Part shown: positions 53,841 to 62,932 of the stretch, piece by piece | How positions within the stretch are numbered: the first letter of the stretch is position 1 | Layout: every line of letters begins with the position of its first letter | Origin: a bacterium HR28 | Lineage (GTDB): Bacteria > Chloroflexota > Chloroflexia > Thermomicrobiales > Thermomicrobiaceae | Assembly (NCBI GenBank): GCA_002898255.1 | Contig: BEIE01000003.1 | Coordinates: 1 to 64,000 of the forward strand | Reading direction: 5' to 3' | Length of the DNA stretch: 64,000 nucleotides | Notes under the pieces: generated by a model | Told to the model about the DNA's origin: nothing | Database searches by the model: none | The model's input: only the letters and a program-made list of their open reading frames with translations | Made by a program: the position numbers and the translations under genes

Positions 53841-54683
53841 GTGACGACGCTCGATGGACGACTGAAACCGGAGGACTTGGATCGGTTGGAAGCGCTTGCG
53901 CGGCAGTTGCGCCGCGAGGTGCTCATCATGACGAGTGAGGCGGGTTCAGGGCACCCGACAAGTTCGTTTTCGGCGGTCGAAATCCTTGTCGCACTCTATT
54001 TTGGTGGGATTCTCCGCTACGATCCAGCGCAGCCGCACTGGCCGGATCGCGATCGCTTCATTCTTTCCAAGGGGCACGCCGCCCCGATTCTATACGCCGT
54101 TCTTGCCGAGGCGGGTTTCTTTCCGAAAGACCTCCTGCGGACACTGCGTCGGCTCGGTAGCCCGCTGGAAGGCCATCCAAACATGCGTCGACTTCCCGGG
54201 GTGGAAGCCTCGACCGGTAGCCTTGGCCAAGGGTTGTCGATCGGTCTGGGTCATGCCGTCGCGGCCCGGCTCGACGGTCGGGATTACCATGTGTTTGTCC
54301 TCCTCGGTGACGGTGAGATTGAGGAGGGACAAATCTGGGAAGCCGCGATGGCGGCTGCCCAATGGCGCGTGCACAACCTGGTCGCGATCGTCGACCACAA
54401 CGGCTATCAGCAGACAGCTCCAGTCTCAGCAATCACTGATCCGCGGGGCTATGTCGATAAGTGGCGCGCGTTCGGGTGGCACGTCAGCGAGGTGGACGGA
54501 CACGATCTCGCTGCCGTGCACGAAGCGTTGCGCTTCGCAAAGGCATACCGCGACGGCCCGGCCTGTATTATCGCCCATACTGTCAAGGGTAAGGGGGTCT
54601 CATTCCTCGAACGCGACTTCACTTGGCACGGTCGTGCCGTCCCGCGGGATCGGCTCGAAAGAGCACTGGAGGAGCTAGCATGA
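53841..54683 (+). CDS. tktN: Transketolase, N-terminal (TPP-binding) subunit
   Basis: This 280-residue subunit carries the thiamine-diphosphate site of a split transketolase, which moves two-carbon units in the pentose phosphate pathway. SEAGSGHPTSSFSAVEILVALY, SKGHAAPILYAVL and the TPP motif LGDGEIEEGQIWEAAM followed by VDHNGYQ are present. GTG 53841 is chosen because a G-rich AGGGGG site precedes it; ATG 53784 and GTG 53811 are possible. It couples to the second subunit by an ATGA overlap. Confidence 0.9.
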   Translation: MTTLDGRLKPEDLDRLEALARQLRREVLIMTSEAGSGHPTSSFSAVEILVALYFGGILRYDPAQPHWPDRDRFILSKGHAAPILYAVLAEAGFFPKDLLRTLRRLGSPLEGHPNMRRLPGVEASTGSLGQGLSIGLGHAVAARLDGRDYHVFVLLGDGEIEEGQIWEAAMAAAQWRVHNLVAIVDHNGYQQTAPVSAITDPRGYVDKWRAFGWHVSEVDGHDLAAVHEALRFAKAYRDGPACIIAHTVKGKGVSFLERDFTWHGRAVPRDRLERALEELA

Positions 54684-55642
54684 ATCTCGGAACGCGAGCT
54701 GGACTTCGGCTGGGCAAGGCCACGCGTGACGCATTCGGAGAGGCGTTGCGCGAGCTCGGTCGGGAGTTTCCCGATCTTGTTGTTGTCGATGGTGACGTGA
54801 GCAATTCGACGCGGACAGAATATTTTGCCCAAGCATTTCCCGAGCGCTTCTTTAATGTCGGCATCGCTGAATCGAACCTTGTCGGAGTTGCCTCCGGTCT
54901 GGCAGCAAGCGGCAAGCGGGTGGTTGCTGCAAGCTTTGCCTGCTTTCTCCTCTGCAATGCATTTGATCAAATTCGTATGGGTGTCGCATTTCCGCGGCTC
55001 AACGTGAAGTTGGTCGGCAGTCATGCTGGCATCAGTATCGGCGAGGATGGCCCCTCACAGATGGGGATCGAAGACGTGGCACTTGCGCTCGCGCTGCCAG
55101 GCGTAGCGGTGTTGGTGCCAGCAGACGAGCATGCAACACGAGCAGCGACTCGAGCGATGCTCACCTGGGAGGGGCCGACCTATCTGCGACTGGGTCGTCC
55201 ACCGGTACCAGTCATCTACGAGCCGTCGGTCGAGTTTGTCATCGGCCGCGCATTTCGCCTTCGCGAGGGAAACGACATCACACTAATCGCGAACGGTCTG
55301 ATGGTGGCTGCTGCGCTTGATGCTGCCGAGGAGCTGGCGGCGCGCGGTGTACAGGCACGCGTGCTGGACATGGCCACTGTTCGCCCGCTCGACGTGAAAG
55401 CGGTCGTGGAGGCAGCCCGGGAGACGCGCGGAATCGTCGTGGCCGAGGAACATCTCCACTATGGTGGGCTGGGAAGTGTCGTGGCGATGACGGTGGCGCA
55501 GCATCATCCCTGTCCGATGGCATTCGTCGATCTCGACGATACGTATGCCGAGTCGGGTGCGCCGGACGAACTCCTTCGGGCCTATGGCTTGACGAGTGAT
55601 CGGATCGTGGCCTCGGCTATCGAGCTTTTGGAACGGACGTGA
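54680..55642 (+). CDS. tktC: Transketolase, C-terminal subunit
   Basis: The 320-residue subunit contains the pyrimidine-binding and C-terminal domains. ATRDAFGEALRELG, VVDGDVSNSTRTEYF, FNVGIAESNLVGVASGLAA and the later HEATRAATRAML-like region match transketolase second subunits. The ATG at 54680 overlaps the stop of the first subunit, with GGAGGAG before it. Both subunits are needed for an active enzyme. rpiA follows with a four-base overlap. Confidence 0.9.
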   Translation: MNLGTRAGLRLGKATRDAFGEALRELGREFPDLVVVDGDVSNSTRTEYFAQAFPERFFNVGIAESNLVGVASGLAASGKRVVAASFACFLLCNAFDQIRMGVAFPRLNVKLVGSHAGISIGEDGPSQMGIEDVALALALPGVAVLVPADEHATRAATRAMLTWEGPTYLRLGRPPVPVIYEPSVEFVIGRAFRLREGNDITLIANGLMVAAALDAAEELAARGVQARVLDMATVRPLDVKAVVEAARETRGIVVAEEHLHYGGLGSVVAMTVAQHHPCPMAFVDLDDTYAESGAPDELLRAYGLTSDRIVASAIELLERT

Positions 55643-56337
55643 CGGTGCAAGCAGAGCGAGCGAAGGAACGCGCTGCGCAATATGCGGCCTCACTGGTCGA
55701 AGATGGCATGGTGGTTGGTCTTGGCTCCGGCTCGACGGCCGAGCTGGCGGTGCGCGCGCTCGGTGAGCGCGTTCGCACCGGGCTCCGCATCATCGGTGTA
55801 CCGACGTCACGTCGGACGGCTGCTCTTGCGCGCCGTGTGGGGCTGAAACTGTGCGACCCAGAGTCCGTCGACCGGGTTGATCTGGCGATCGATGGGGCCG
55901 ACGAAGTTGAAGAGCGGTCGTTGGCGCTCCTCAAGGGTCGCGGTGGCGCGCTTGTTCGCGAGAAGCTGGTGGCTCGAGCCGCTCAGCGTCTTGTCATCGT
56001 CGTTGACGAGACGAAGCTGGTGCCTTGCCTGGGCGCGCGCTCTCCTGTCCCCGTCGAGGTGGTGCCGTTCGGGTGGGTCTGGTGCGCGCACTGGCTGGAG
56101 GAACTCGGTGGGCAGCCGACGTTGCGTCGTCGACCGAATGGTCGTCCCTACCGCTCGGACAATGGAAACCTGATACTCGACGTGCAGTTCGGGCAAATTG
56201 AGGATCCTGAGCGGTTGGACGCACTGGTGAAGCGGCTGCCAGGTGTCGTCGACCATGGGCTCTTCCTCAACCTCGCGGATACGGTCGTGGTCGGCAGTGC
56301 GAGCGACGTACGGGTACTCCGACGGTCATCAAACTGA
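55639..56337 (+). CDS. rpiA: Ribose-5-phosphate isomerase A
   Basis: RpiA interconverts ribose 5-phosphate and ribulose 5-phosphate. The 232-residue protein has VVGLGSGSTAELAVRAL, DGADEVEERSLALLKGRGGAL, the active-site REKLVARAAQRLVIVVDETKLV and RRRPNGRPYRSDNGNLILD. The GTG start overlaps the transketolase stop. This forms an operon for the non-oxidative pentose phosphate pathway. Confidence 0.95.
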   Translation: MTVQAERAKERAAQYAASLVEDGMVVGLGSGSTAELAVRALGERVRTGLRIIGVPTSRRTAALARRVGLKLCDPESVDRVDLAIDGADEVEERSLALLKGRGGALVREKLVARAAQRLVIVVDETKLVPCLGARSPVPVEVVPFGWVWCAHWLEELGGQPTLRRRPNGRPYRSDNGNLILDVQFGQIEDPERLDALVKRLPGVVDHGLFLNLADTVVVGSASDVRVLRRSSN

Positions 56338-56529
56338 AATGATGGCCCGTCTCCCAAGAAAATTCGGCGGAGCTACTGCCCATGGAATTGCCTCGCCTGT
56401 GCCTGGGCTGGGTGGTGTGGCGTACCGCGGTGAGACACACAGGAGAGTGAGTCGCTGTCCTTACCCTCGCTCCATCACTAGGTCAGAGACCTGAGCCATC
56501 TTCTACCGCTCGCGGAGTCTGTGGCCCCC

Positions 56530-56569
56530 TTGGCGATCGGCGGCGGGAACGCTATAGTGTACGTACACA
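56530..56569 (+). promoter_or_regulatory. Promoter with palindrome upstream of the LysM/C39 gene
   Basis: TTGGCG (56530-56535) and TATAGT (56553-56558) are 17 bases apart. The perfect palindrome GTGTACGTACAC (56558-56569) begins at the end of the -10 and covers the expected start near 56565. A repressor bound there would block initiation. The regulator is unknown. Confidence 0.55.
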
Positions 56570-56601
56570 CTGTCCGTGCACGTCCACGGGAGGAGGATGC
56601 C

Positions 56602-57855
56602 GTGTCGTGCAGCTTGGTGGAGTACTACGTCAAGCGCGAGCGTTGGCGACGGCGACAACAACTCGAGTTGGCGGCACCGGTCGAGCCCGAACCAGCAAGG
56701 TGGTTCGGCAGACGAGTCCGACAGGAAAAACCGCGGGCACGGCGTGCCGTAGCAGGAATTGTGGCGACGTTGACGGCCCTCGCGGCACAGCGCGTGAGTG
56801 CAGCGACATTCCATGTGGTACAGCCGGGAGAGACCCTGAGCGGGATCGCTGCTCGCTATGGTGTTCCCATTGCGGAACTGGTCGCAATGAATCAGATCGC
56901 AAATCCGGATGTCATCTGGGCTGGGAGTCGGCTCGTCATCCCGGAGCCAGAGCGTGTCAGCGCACGCATCCACCGCGTGCAACCGGGTGAGACGCTCTCG
57001 GCGATTGCACGACGGTATGGTGTCTCGGTCGCTGCACTGGTCGCGGCCAATCGCCTCGCTGATCCCAATCGGATCCTGGTCGGCCAGACACTGGTGATCC
57101 CAGAGCGGGAGGACACGGGTCAACCCGACGAGATGGTTGGACGTTACGTCGTGCAGCCGGGCGACACACTGATGGCGCTGGCGGCACGGTTTCGTGTACC
57201 AGTACGCGAGCTCGCAGAAGCGAACGGACTGTCCGATCCTAATCGGATCACGGTCGGGCAGGTGTTGGTCATCCCCCATCAGGAAGAGGGTTCCGTCCGA
57301 TTGGAGGGCGTGCCGGCGTACCGTCAGTCGCTGCCGCTGAGCTGCGAAGCCGCGGCCTTGAGCATGGTGACGGCGTATTGGGGGCGTCCGATTTCGGAGT
57401 GGGTCTTCATCGAGAACATGCCGCGTCACCCGAATCCGCACCGTGGTTTCCGGGGTGATATGAATGGTCAATTTGGAGGCACGGACGATTACGGCATCTA
57501 TGCTGAACCCTTGGTTCCCTTGCTGCAACGCTACGGCTTTCAGGCCGAGGCCGTCTACGCGCAGGGGAACACCGAGCTTCTGAAGAGCGAACTTCGCGCC
57601 GGACGTCCAGTCGTAGTCTGGATAACGAACATGGCATCCGTGCAACCGCAGCTTGTCGGGGAATTTGAGGGCGAGCAGTTCGTGCTCGTACCGCAGGAGC
57701 ACGTGGTAGTCGTGTATGGCTACGACGAAGAGCGGGTCTACGTGGCGGATCCGGGCGATGGTCAGTATCGTGCCTTTGCGTGGGAGGATTTCGTCCGTTC
57801 ATGGGATTACTTTGACGGCATGATGCTCCGGATCCAGCCAGCTCCGTGGGGCTAG
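56602..57855 (+). CDS. LysM-repeat protein with C39-like peptidase domain
   Basis: The 417-residue protein has a membrane or signal segment (RRAVAGIVATLTALAAQRVS) near residue 50. Three LysM repeats follow (HVVQPGETLSGIAARYGVPI, HRVQPGETLSAIARRYGVSV, YVVQPGDTLMALAARFRVPV). The C-terminal domain is a C39-like papain-type fold with Cys in LSCEAAALSMVTAYWG, His in PQEHVVVVYGY and Asp in YVADPGDGQY. It probably binds peptidoglycan and cleaves peptides outside the membrane. GTG 56602 has GGGAGGAGG. Its stop overlaps the CopD-like gene by four bases. Confidence 0.85.
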   Translation: MSCSLVEYYVKRERWRRRQQLELAAPVEPEPARWFGRRVRQEKPRARRAVAGIVATLTALAAQRVSAATFHVVQPGETLSGIAARYGVPIAELVAMNQIANPDVIWAGSRLVIPEPERVSARIHRVQPGETLSAIARRYGVSVAALVAANRLADPNRILVGQTLVIPEREDTGQPDEMVGRYVVQPGDTLMALAARFRVPVRELAEANGLSDPNRITVGQVLVIPHQEEGSVRLEGVPAYRQSLPLSCEAAALSMVTAYWGRPISEWVFIENMPRHPNPHRGFRGDMNGQFGGTDDYGIYAEPLVPLLQRYGFQAEAVYAQGNTELLKSELRAGRPVVVWITNMASVQPQLVGEFEGEQFVLVPQEHVVVVYGYDEERVYVADPGDGQYRAFAWEDFVRSWDYFDGMMLRIQPAPWG

Positions 57856-58349
57856 GCGACGAGTCGCGCCGAGAGGAAGACGATCGCAAGCGTCAGCAGC
57901 AAGTTGAGTGCGGAGACGACAACAGAAAGACGGAGGAGGCGATGATACTGCTGGCGGTCCGCTGGCGCTCGCGATTGAGCAAGAGCGGCCAGACGTGGAC
58001 CGAAGATTCGACCATGCACCAGTGTGAGCAGGAGCAGGAGAGCAACGAGGAGAATTTTCGTTGCCAGAATGCGCCCGTAGGTGTTCCTTGGTTCGAGCAG
58101 TGTGCTCCAGACGATGCCTCGGTGTTCACCCGTAAGCCAGCCCGTCACGATAAGGAGTACTAGACTCATCCAGGCGAGTGGAGAAAAGCGCCGCCCGAGC
58201 GCGGCGGTGAGTGTTGTCTGCTGGGGACGGTCGAGCTCACGGCGCAGTATGGGTCGAACGACGAGGATGAGAAAAAGTTGCCCACCAAGCCAGAATGCCA
58301 TCGCCACAAGATGGATCCATCGAACGGTTGTCCACAGCCACTCGGTCAT
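57852..58349 (-). CDS. CopD-like membrane protein
   Basis: The 165-residue protein has four hydrophobic helices and the pattern WTTVRWIHLVAMAFWLGGQLF of CopD/DUF4149-like proteins. LVLLIVTGWLTGEH and ILATKILLVALLLLLTLVHG follow. Such proteins may handle copper or act in cytochrome-oxidase assembly, but this is uncertain. His residues in helices 1 and 3 could bind metal. The ATG start is at 58349. It ends within the stop region of the LysM gene. Confidence 0.65.
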   Translation of the reverse strand: MTEWLWTTVRWIHLVAMAFWLGGQLFLILVVRPILRRELDRPQQTTLTAALGRRFSPLAWMSLVLLIVTGWLTGEHRGIVWSTLLEPRNTYGRILATKILLVALLLLLTLVHGRIFGPRLAALAQSRAPADRQQYHRLLRLSVVVSALNLLLTLAIVFLSARLVA

Positions 58350-59001
58350 CGTCTAACCCCCAGTCGAGCTCCGCTGCGCATGCGTGTCGCGAAACGACAC
58401 GAACTGTGATCCTATGGAGACCGACGTCGAGGAGCAAGAGCAACCGAGCCCCTTTCCTCCATAGCGAGTTCATCTCGCACGCAGGTAGAGTGACGCTGCC
58501 CTCAAAAAAGGCAACTTGCGATCTTCTCGGGTACTGCTGGCCCCCAGGTTCGAGAGGAAGCGGGCGTCAGCCCCGGGGAGCGTCTTACACAAGTCTGTCG
58601 CTCGGTGAGCGAGAGGAGCGGGCAAAGAGTTCATTGTATCAACGTTCTTAGCGAAAACGGGGCGAGAGGTGTCTGGTCTGTATGAGTGAGGAAGTTCATG
58701 CACTTGCCGTTGGGTGCCCTGCGCGACCAGTGGCTGGAGCCGAGAGGCGGTCGTCGCTACACCGAATCGCAGCGGAGTTCGAGCGACTGCTCCAGTCTGT
58801 TGCACATCAGGCTATAGAGCACATGTAACGGTGGGTTGCCATGTCCCAGAGAGGCAGCATCCTGTGGGTGTGTTCCTGCCTGATGATGGTGAATGGACCG
58901 TCCAAATCTCATTCGGAGGACGTAGAGATGGAAGAACAGGTGGAGCTTGAGACGGTAGGGTGGGGCAGAAGCAGACGGTAGGCATCTGCGAGCGAGATGC
59001 G

Positions 59002-59142
59002 ATGACTGAAGAGCATCATGACCAGCAAGTGGGAAAATTTCTGTGGGAAAGTCCGTTCGTTCGTCAATACTGGACGGTCCTTGACTGGTTCGGCCGAGGG
59101 CGACTAGAGTTAGCTGAGACGCTGCGTATCCACTCGGGCTAG
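59002..59142 (+). CDS. Possible small protein, 46 residues
   Basis: A frame beginning with MTEEHHDQQVGKFLWE ends at TAG 59140-59142, inside a hairpin. The residues VRQYWTVLDWFGRGRLELAE look protein-like, but the ribosome site is weak and no family is known. It could be real and share a transcription boundary with pnt, or it could be chance. Confidence 0.25.
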   Translation: MTEEHHDQQVGKFLWESPFVRQYWTVLDWFGRGRLELAETLRIHSG

Positions 59143-59156
59143 AGCTCGAGCCCGAG
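59133..59156 (+). terminator. Hairpin before the transhydrogenase operon
   Basis: CTCGGGCT (59133-59140) pairs with AGCCCGAG (59149-59156) around AGAGCTCG. No T-run follows on the plus strand; an A-rich run does. It may terminate the small frame upstream or be a regulatory element of pnt. Confidence 0.4.
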
Positions 59157-59177
59157 AAAAGAAAATATAGAGAGAGC

Positions 59178-60383
59178 GTGGGCGGTCGTGTAGCGGACGT
59201 GCTCGATGAAAGGGCGGCGGCGGTGCAGCAGGTTTCGAGCGGTCCCCTTCGGACCATCGGCATTCCCCGAGAACGGGCACCCCGGGAGCGACGGGTTGCA
59301 GCGACGCCTGAAACGGTGAAACGGTTCAGGCGACTCGGGTTTCAGGTCTTGGTTGAGCGGGAAGCAGGGCTGGCCGCGGGATTTACGGACGACGAGTACA
59401 CCGAAGCGGGTGCGGAGCTCGTCGAAACAGGACCTGATATTTACCGGCGTGCCGACATCGTATTGAAGGTACAACGGCCGTTGCCGGAGGAAGTCGAGTT
59501 GCTCCGTCCGGGTCAAGTGGTCATCGGCTTCCTCCAGCCATTAATCGCACCGGAGCTCGTCGTTGCGCTGGCAGAACGAGGAGTCATCGCGGTCAGTATG
59601 GATACGATCCCGCGCATTACGCGGGCACAGCCGATGGACGCCTTGTCGTCCATGAGCACGGTTGCGGGGTACAAAGCTGTTTTGCTGGCGGCGAACGAGC
59701 TGCCGAAGTTTTTCCCACTGATGATGACGGCGGCGGGAACAATTCGCCCTGCCAAAGTGCTTGTCCTCGGAGCTGGCGTGGCAGGGCTGCAAGCGATCGC
59801 AACGGCACGGCGTCTGGGTGCGCTGGTCGAAGCGTTCGACACGCGGCCGGTGGTGAAAGAGCAAGTAGAGAGTCTTGGGGCGAAGTTCCTCGAACTCGGC
59901 GTGACGACCGAAGAGGTCGGAGGGTACGCGAAAGAACTAGCGGAAGAGCATCTGCGCCGAGAACAGGAGCTGATCCATAACCACTGTCTAGAAGCAGATG
60001 TTGTGATCACGACGGCGCTCGTTCCGGGGCGGCGTGCGCCATTACTGATCCGTGAGGAGACGGTGCGCCAGATGCGGCCACGGTCGGTGATCGTGGATCT
60101 TGCAGCGGAAATGGGAGGGAACTGCGAACTCACCGTACCTGGTGAGACGATCGTGCGCTATGGGGTCACGATCATGGGCCCGCTCAATCTCCCGAGCGAG
60201 ATGGCGTACACAGCAAGCCAAATGTACGCGCGGAATGTGGCTGCCTTGCTCGAGCACCTCGCGCCGAAGGGCGAGTTCGCGTGGAACTTTGAGGATGAAA
60301 TCACCCGCGGAGTTGTTCTGACCAAGGATGGTCAGATCCTGCACGGCCCAACGCTCGAGCGACTTAAGGAGGAAGTGCGGTGA
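59178..60383 (+). CDS. pntAa: NAD(P) transhydrogenase subunit alpha 1 (NAD-binding)
   Basis: PntAa is the cytoplasmic NAD(H)-binding subunit of proton-translocating transhydrogenase. The protein has TIGIPRERAPRERRVAATPETV near the start, then VDTIPRITRAQ-like residues, the Rossmann motif KVLVLGAGVAGLQAIATARRLG and RPVVKEQVESLGAKF. IVDLAAEMGGNCELTVPGE is also present. The start is uncertain: GTG 59178 gives 401 residues, but GTG 59223, right before the conserved region and behind an AAAGGGCGG site, is a good alternative. Its stop overlaps pntAb. Confidence 0.93.
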   Translation: MGGRVADVLDERAAAVQQVSSGPLRTIGIPRERAPRERRVAATPETVKRFRRLGFQVLVEREAGLAAGFTDDEYTEAGAELVETGPDIYRRADIVLKVQRPLPEEVELLRPGQVVIGFLQPLIAPELVVALAERGVIAVSMDTIPRITRAQPMDALSSMSTVAGYKAVLLAANELPKFFPLMMTAAGTIRPAKVLVLGAGVAGLQAIATARRLGALVEAFDTRPVVKEQVESLGAKFLELGVTTEEVGGYAKELAEEHLRREQELIHNHCLEADVVITTALVPGRRAPLLIREETVRQMRPRSVIVDLAAEMGGNCELTVPGETIVRYGVTIMGPLNLPSEMAYTASQMYARNVAALLEHLAPKGEFAWNFEDEITRGVVLTKDGQILHGPTLERLKEEVR

Positions 60384-60733
60384 ATCAGGAACTGCTGCTC
60401 GGTCTCTATGTACTCATGCTCACTATTTTCCTAGGTTTTGAGGTTATTTCTCGTGTTCCCACGTTGCTTCACACACCATTGATGTCGGGAACGAACGCCA
60501 TCCATGGAATTGTCTTGCTGGGTGGGATCCTTGTCGCGGGAACGGCTGATAACACGCTAACGCTCTTGCTTGGTCTCCTCGGTTGTCTCTTCGGAGCTGG
60601 CAACCTCTTCGGTGGAATTGTCGTCACCGATCGGATGCTCGAGATGTTCAAGAAGAAGGAGCCGGCGGCCACGAAGGCGGAAGCGCCGGCGCCGGCTGCG
60701 GTGCGTGAGAAGGAAGTGGTGGGGCAGCGGTGA
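60380..60733 (+). CDS. pntAb: NAD(P) transhydrogenase subunit alpha 2 (membrane)
   Basis: The 117-residue protein holds three hydrophobic helices (LLLGLYVLMLTIFLGFEVIS, AIHGIVLLGGILVAG, LLLGLLGCLFGAGNLFGG), the membrane part of the alpha subunit. A Lys/Ala/Pro-rich tail ends the protein. Its GTG start overlaps the pntAa stop in a GTGA junction. Its stop overlaps the pntB start in another. With pntB it forms the proton channel. Confidence 0.9.
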   Translation: MNQELLLGLYVLMLTIFLGFEVISRVPTLLHTPLMSGTNAIHGIVLLGGILVAGTADNTLTLLLGLLGCLFGAGNLFGGIVVTDRMLEMFKKKEPAATKAEAPAPAAVREKEVVGQR

Positions 60734-62133
60734 TCGAGAACCTGCGTGACGCGATCATCGATCTTGCGTATCTCGCCTGTGCGATTGTAATCATCCTTGG
60801 CCTCAAGCGGCTGAGTTCGCCGCGCACAGCGCGCTCCGGCAACCAACTCGTTGCGGCCGGACTCCTGGTTGCGGTTGCCGTGACATTACTCGATCCACAC
60901 ATTCATTGGCGACCCGCCAATATCGCGGTCATCCTTGTCGGTACCGTCGTGGGTGCCGCTGGGTCGATCTACTTGGCCCGCGTGGTTCCGATGACGGCCA
61001 TGCCACAGATGGTGGCGCTTTTCAATGGCATGGGCGGCGCAACTGCTGCACTGGTTGCGGTTGCAGAGTTTCAACGTTTCGTCGCCAGTGGCGCAGTGAC
61101 CAGCGGTGAGCGCGCATCCGTCGCCTTCGGAACCACCGTGGGAGCGATCGCTTTTACCGGGAGCGTGATCGCGTTCTTGAAACTGCAAGAGCTCATGACC
61201 GGGCGGCCGGTGCGCTTCCCGCTGCAGATTCCGGTCAATGTCGCGGTTGCGGCCGGGATCGTGGCAATGTGGATCTGGTTACTGGGGTTCGCTGGCTCGA
61301 CCCCTAGCGTCTGGATCATGTTTGGTCTGGCGCTCCTCTTTGGCATCTTGCTTGTGCTCCCCGTTGGCGGTGCCGATATGCCGGTAGTCATCTCGGTTCT
61401 GAACTCGATGACTGGCCTGGCAGCTGCCGCCGCGGGGTTTGTCCTTGAGAACCAGATCCTCGTTGTTGCGGGTGCGCTGGTGGGCGCTTCGGGTTCGCTG
61501 CTCACCATCTTGATGAGCCGCGCCATGAACCGCTCGCTTGCAAATGTGCTCTTCGGAGCGTACCGTGCCCGTGCCGCCGGGGCGGCCGTTGGTGAAGCCA
61601 AACCGATTCGCGAAACCACGGTCGACGATGCAGCAGTGCTTCTCGCCTATGCAAACCTTGTCATCATTGTTCCCGGCTATGGGCTGGCCGTGGCACAGGC
61701 GCAGCATGAACTCGCTGAACTGGCCAACGAACTTGAAAAGCGTGGCGTTGAGGTGAAGTTCGCAATCCATCCGGTCGCTGGTCGTATGCCTGGGCACATG
61801 AATGTGCTGTTGGCTGAAGCCAACATCCCCTATGACAAGTTGTACGAAATGGAGCAAATCAACGAGGAGTTCCAGCGCGCAGATGTCGCGCTTGTTGTGG
61901 GCGCGAATGATGTTGTCAATCCAGCGGCGCGGACGGATCCCTCCAGCCCCCTCTACGGCATGCCAATCCTCAACGCCGATCAGGCGAAGAACGTTATCGT
62001 GTTGAAGCGGAGCATGCGGCCAGGCTTTGCAGGTGTAGAGAACGAGCTCTTCCATATGCCGCAGACGCGCATGCTGTTCGGAGACGCAAAGGAAACGCTC
62101 AAGCGTCTCGTGGAAGCGGTGAAAACTGTCTGA
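60730..62133 (+). CDS. pntB: NAD(P) transhydrogenase subunit beta
   Basis: PntB (467 residues) has about nine hydrophobic helices followed by an NADP-binding domain. VIIVPGYGLAVAQAQHELAELANEL, KFAIHPVAGRMPGHMNVLLAEA, VALVVGANDVVNPAARTDPSSP and LKRSMRPGFAGVENELF match the family. The enzyme uses the proton gradient to make NADPH from NADH. A terminator-like hairpin follows 18 bases after its stop. Confidence 0.95.
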   Translation: MIENLRDAIIDLAYLACAIVIILGLKRLSSPRTARSGNQLVAAGLLVAVAVTLLDPHIHWRPANIAVILVGTVVGAAGSIYLARVVPMTAMPQMVALFNGMGGATAALVAVAEFQRFVASGAVTSGERASVAFGTTVGAIAFTGSVIAFLKLQELMTGRPVRFPLQIPVNVAVAAGIVAMWIWLLGFAGSTPSVWIMFGLALLFGILLVLPVGGADMPVVISVLNSMTGLAAAAAGFVLENQILVVAGALVGASGSLLTILMSRAMNRSLANVLFGAYRARAAGAAVGEAKPIRETTVDDAAVLLAYANLVIIVPGYGLAVAQAQHELAELANELEKRGVEVKFAIHPVAGRMPGHMNVLLAEANIPYDKLYEMEQINEEFQRADVALVVGANDVVNPAARTDPSSPLYGMPILNADQAKNVIVLKRSMRPGFAGVENELFHMPQTRMLFGDAKETLKRLVEAVKTV

Positions 62134-62151
62134 CGTTGGAGTACTTGTGGA

Positions 62152-62185
62152 GGACGGCCCAGCGATACTGCCGGCTGGGCCGTCC
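62152..62185 (+). terminator. Terminator-like hairpin of the pnt operon
   Basis: GGACGGCCCAGC (62152-62163) and GCTGGGCCGTCC (62174-62185) form a perfect 12-bp stem around a ten-base loop, followed by TTGCCTCTC. It lies 18 bases after the pntB stop. Confidence 0.7.
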
Positions 62186-62480
62186 TTGCCTCTCTGGTTG
62201 CCTGACTCTCCGATGTGTCAACACGGAAAAGCCCTCGCGAGAGTCGACGCAAAGAGGGTCGGCGGCCGGACAGGGCAGCAGGGGTCTTGCGTCTCGCCGC
62301 ATGCTTCCAGCTGGCTCTGCGAAGAGGGGCGAGTCGTTAGTGCTTGGCTGATTTCCATGCCTCCGGGGAGTGGCGGCGGAAGAGTTATTGCCGACGAGTG
62401 CACACAAGTTCACCGTTTGTCACAAGGTTGCTCTCGCGGTCGTACCAGTGAACCCGGGCGAAGGAAAGGGGTGTTTGGCG
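62186..62480. other. Spacer between the pnt terminator and the AhpD-like gene
   Basis: About 295 bases hold no supported gene. A GACGCAA/TTGCGTC dyad with a long centre occurs near 62240-62300. No clean promoter was identified. Confidence 0.3.
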
Positions 62481-62849
62481 ATGAGTGGCGAGAACCGGTT
62501 GGAGCAGTTCCGAGCCTACCGAACTCGGATGAACCAGCGAATCAGCGAGTTGGGGCATCGGGAGATGAACCGCTTCTTCGCCTTGGATAGCGCGACGTAT
62601 CGGGACGGAGCACTCGATGCCCGGACCAAGGAACTGCTGGGTCTAGTGGCTTCGCTCGTCCTGCGGTGCAACGATTGTGTCGATTATCACCTGGACCGTT
62701 GCGTGGAACTCGGATGGTCAGAGAGCGAACTCGCTGACGCTATGCAGGTGGCACTCATGGTAGGTGGAAGCATTGTGATCCCACATCTGCGTCACGCGGT
62801 GGAGACACTCGACCTTCTGCGTGCCGAGAAGGAGCAGCGTCTGTCCTGA
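62481..62849 (+). CDS. Carboxymuconolactone decarboxylase/AhpD-like protein
   Basis: The 122-residue protein has the AhpD-type helical layout with LDARTKELLGLVASLVLRCNDCVDYHLDRC, giving the CxxC-x-x-x-H redox motif. LADAMQVALMVGGSIVIPHL follows. Family members reduce peroxides or act on lactones; the CxxC suggests an AhpD-like peroxidase or disulfide protein. The ATG at 62481 is behind AAAGGGG. It may be cotranscribed with the downstream peptidase. Confidence 0.78.
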   Translation: MSGENRLEQFRAYRTRMNQRISELGHREMNRFFALDSATYRDGALDARTKELLGLVASLVLRCNDCVDYHLDRCVELGWSESELADAMQVALMVGGSIVIPHLRHAVETLDLLRAEKEQRLS

Positions 62850-62932
62850 AGGCCACGGGAAGCCGCAGTCCGCATGGTGACTGGCTATGCTTGTGCCCGT
62901 GGTTGTGGATCCCCCTCTCGTGGAGGCGAAGC

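Larger units (their letters stand above)
58350..59177. other. Long spacer with small frames and hairpins before pnt
   Basis: About 830 bases with no confident gene. GTGTCG-CGAAA-CGACAC near 58385 is a short hairpin. A 48-codon frame runs from ATG 58682 to 58828. A 46-codon frame at 59002-59142 is listed separately. A 31-codon frame follows a GGAGGACG site near 58920. Compositions are not distinctive. An intrinsic-like hairpin lies at 59133-59156, and TATAGA at 59166-59171 may be a -10 for pnt. Confidence 0.35.
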
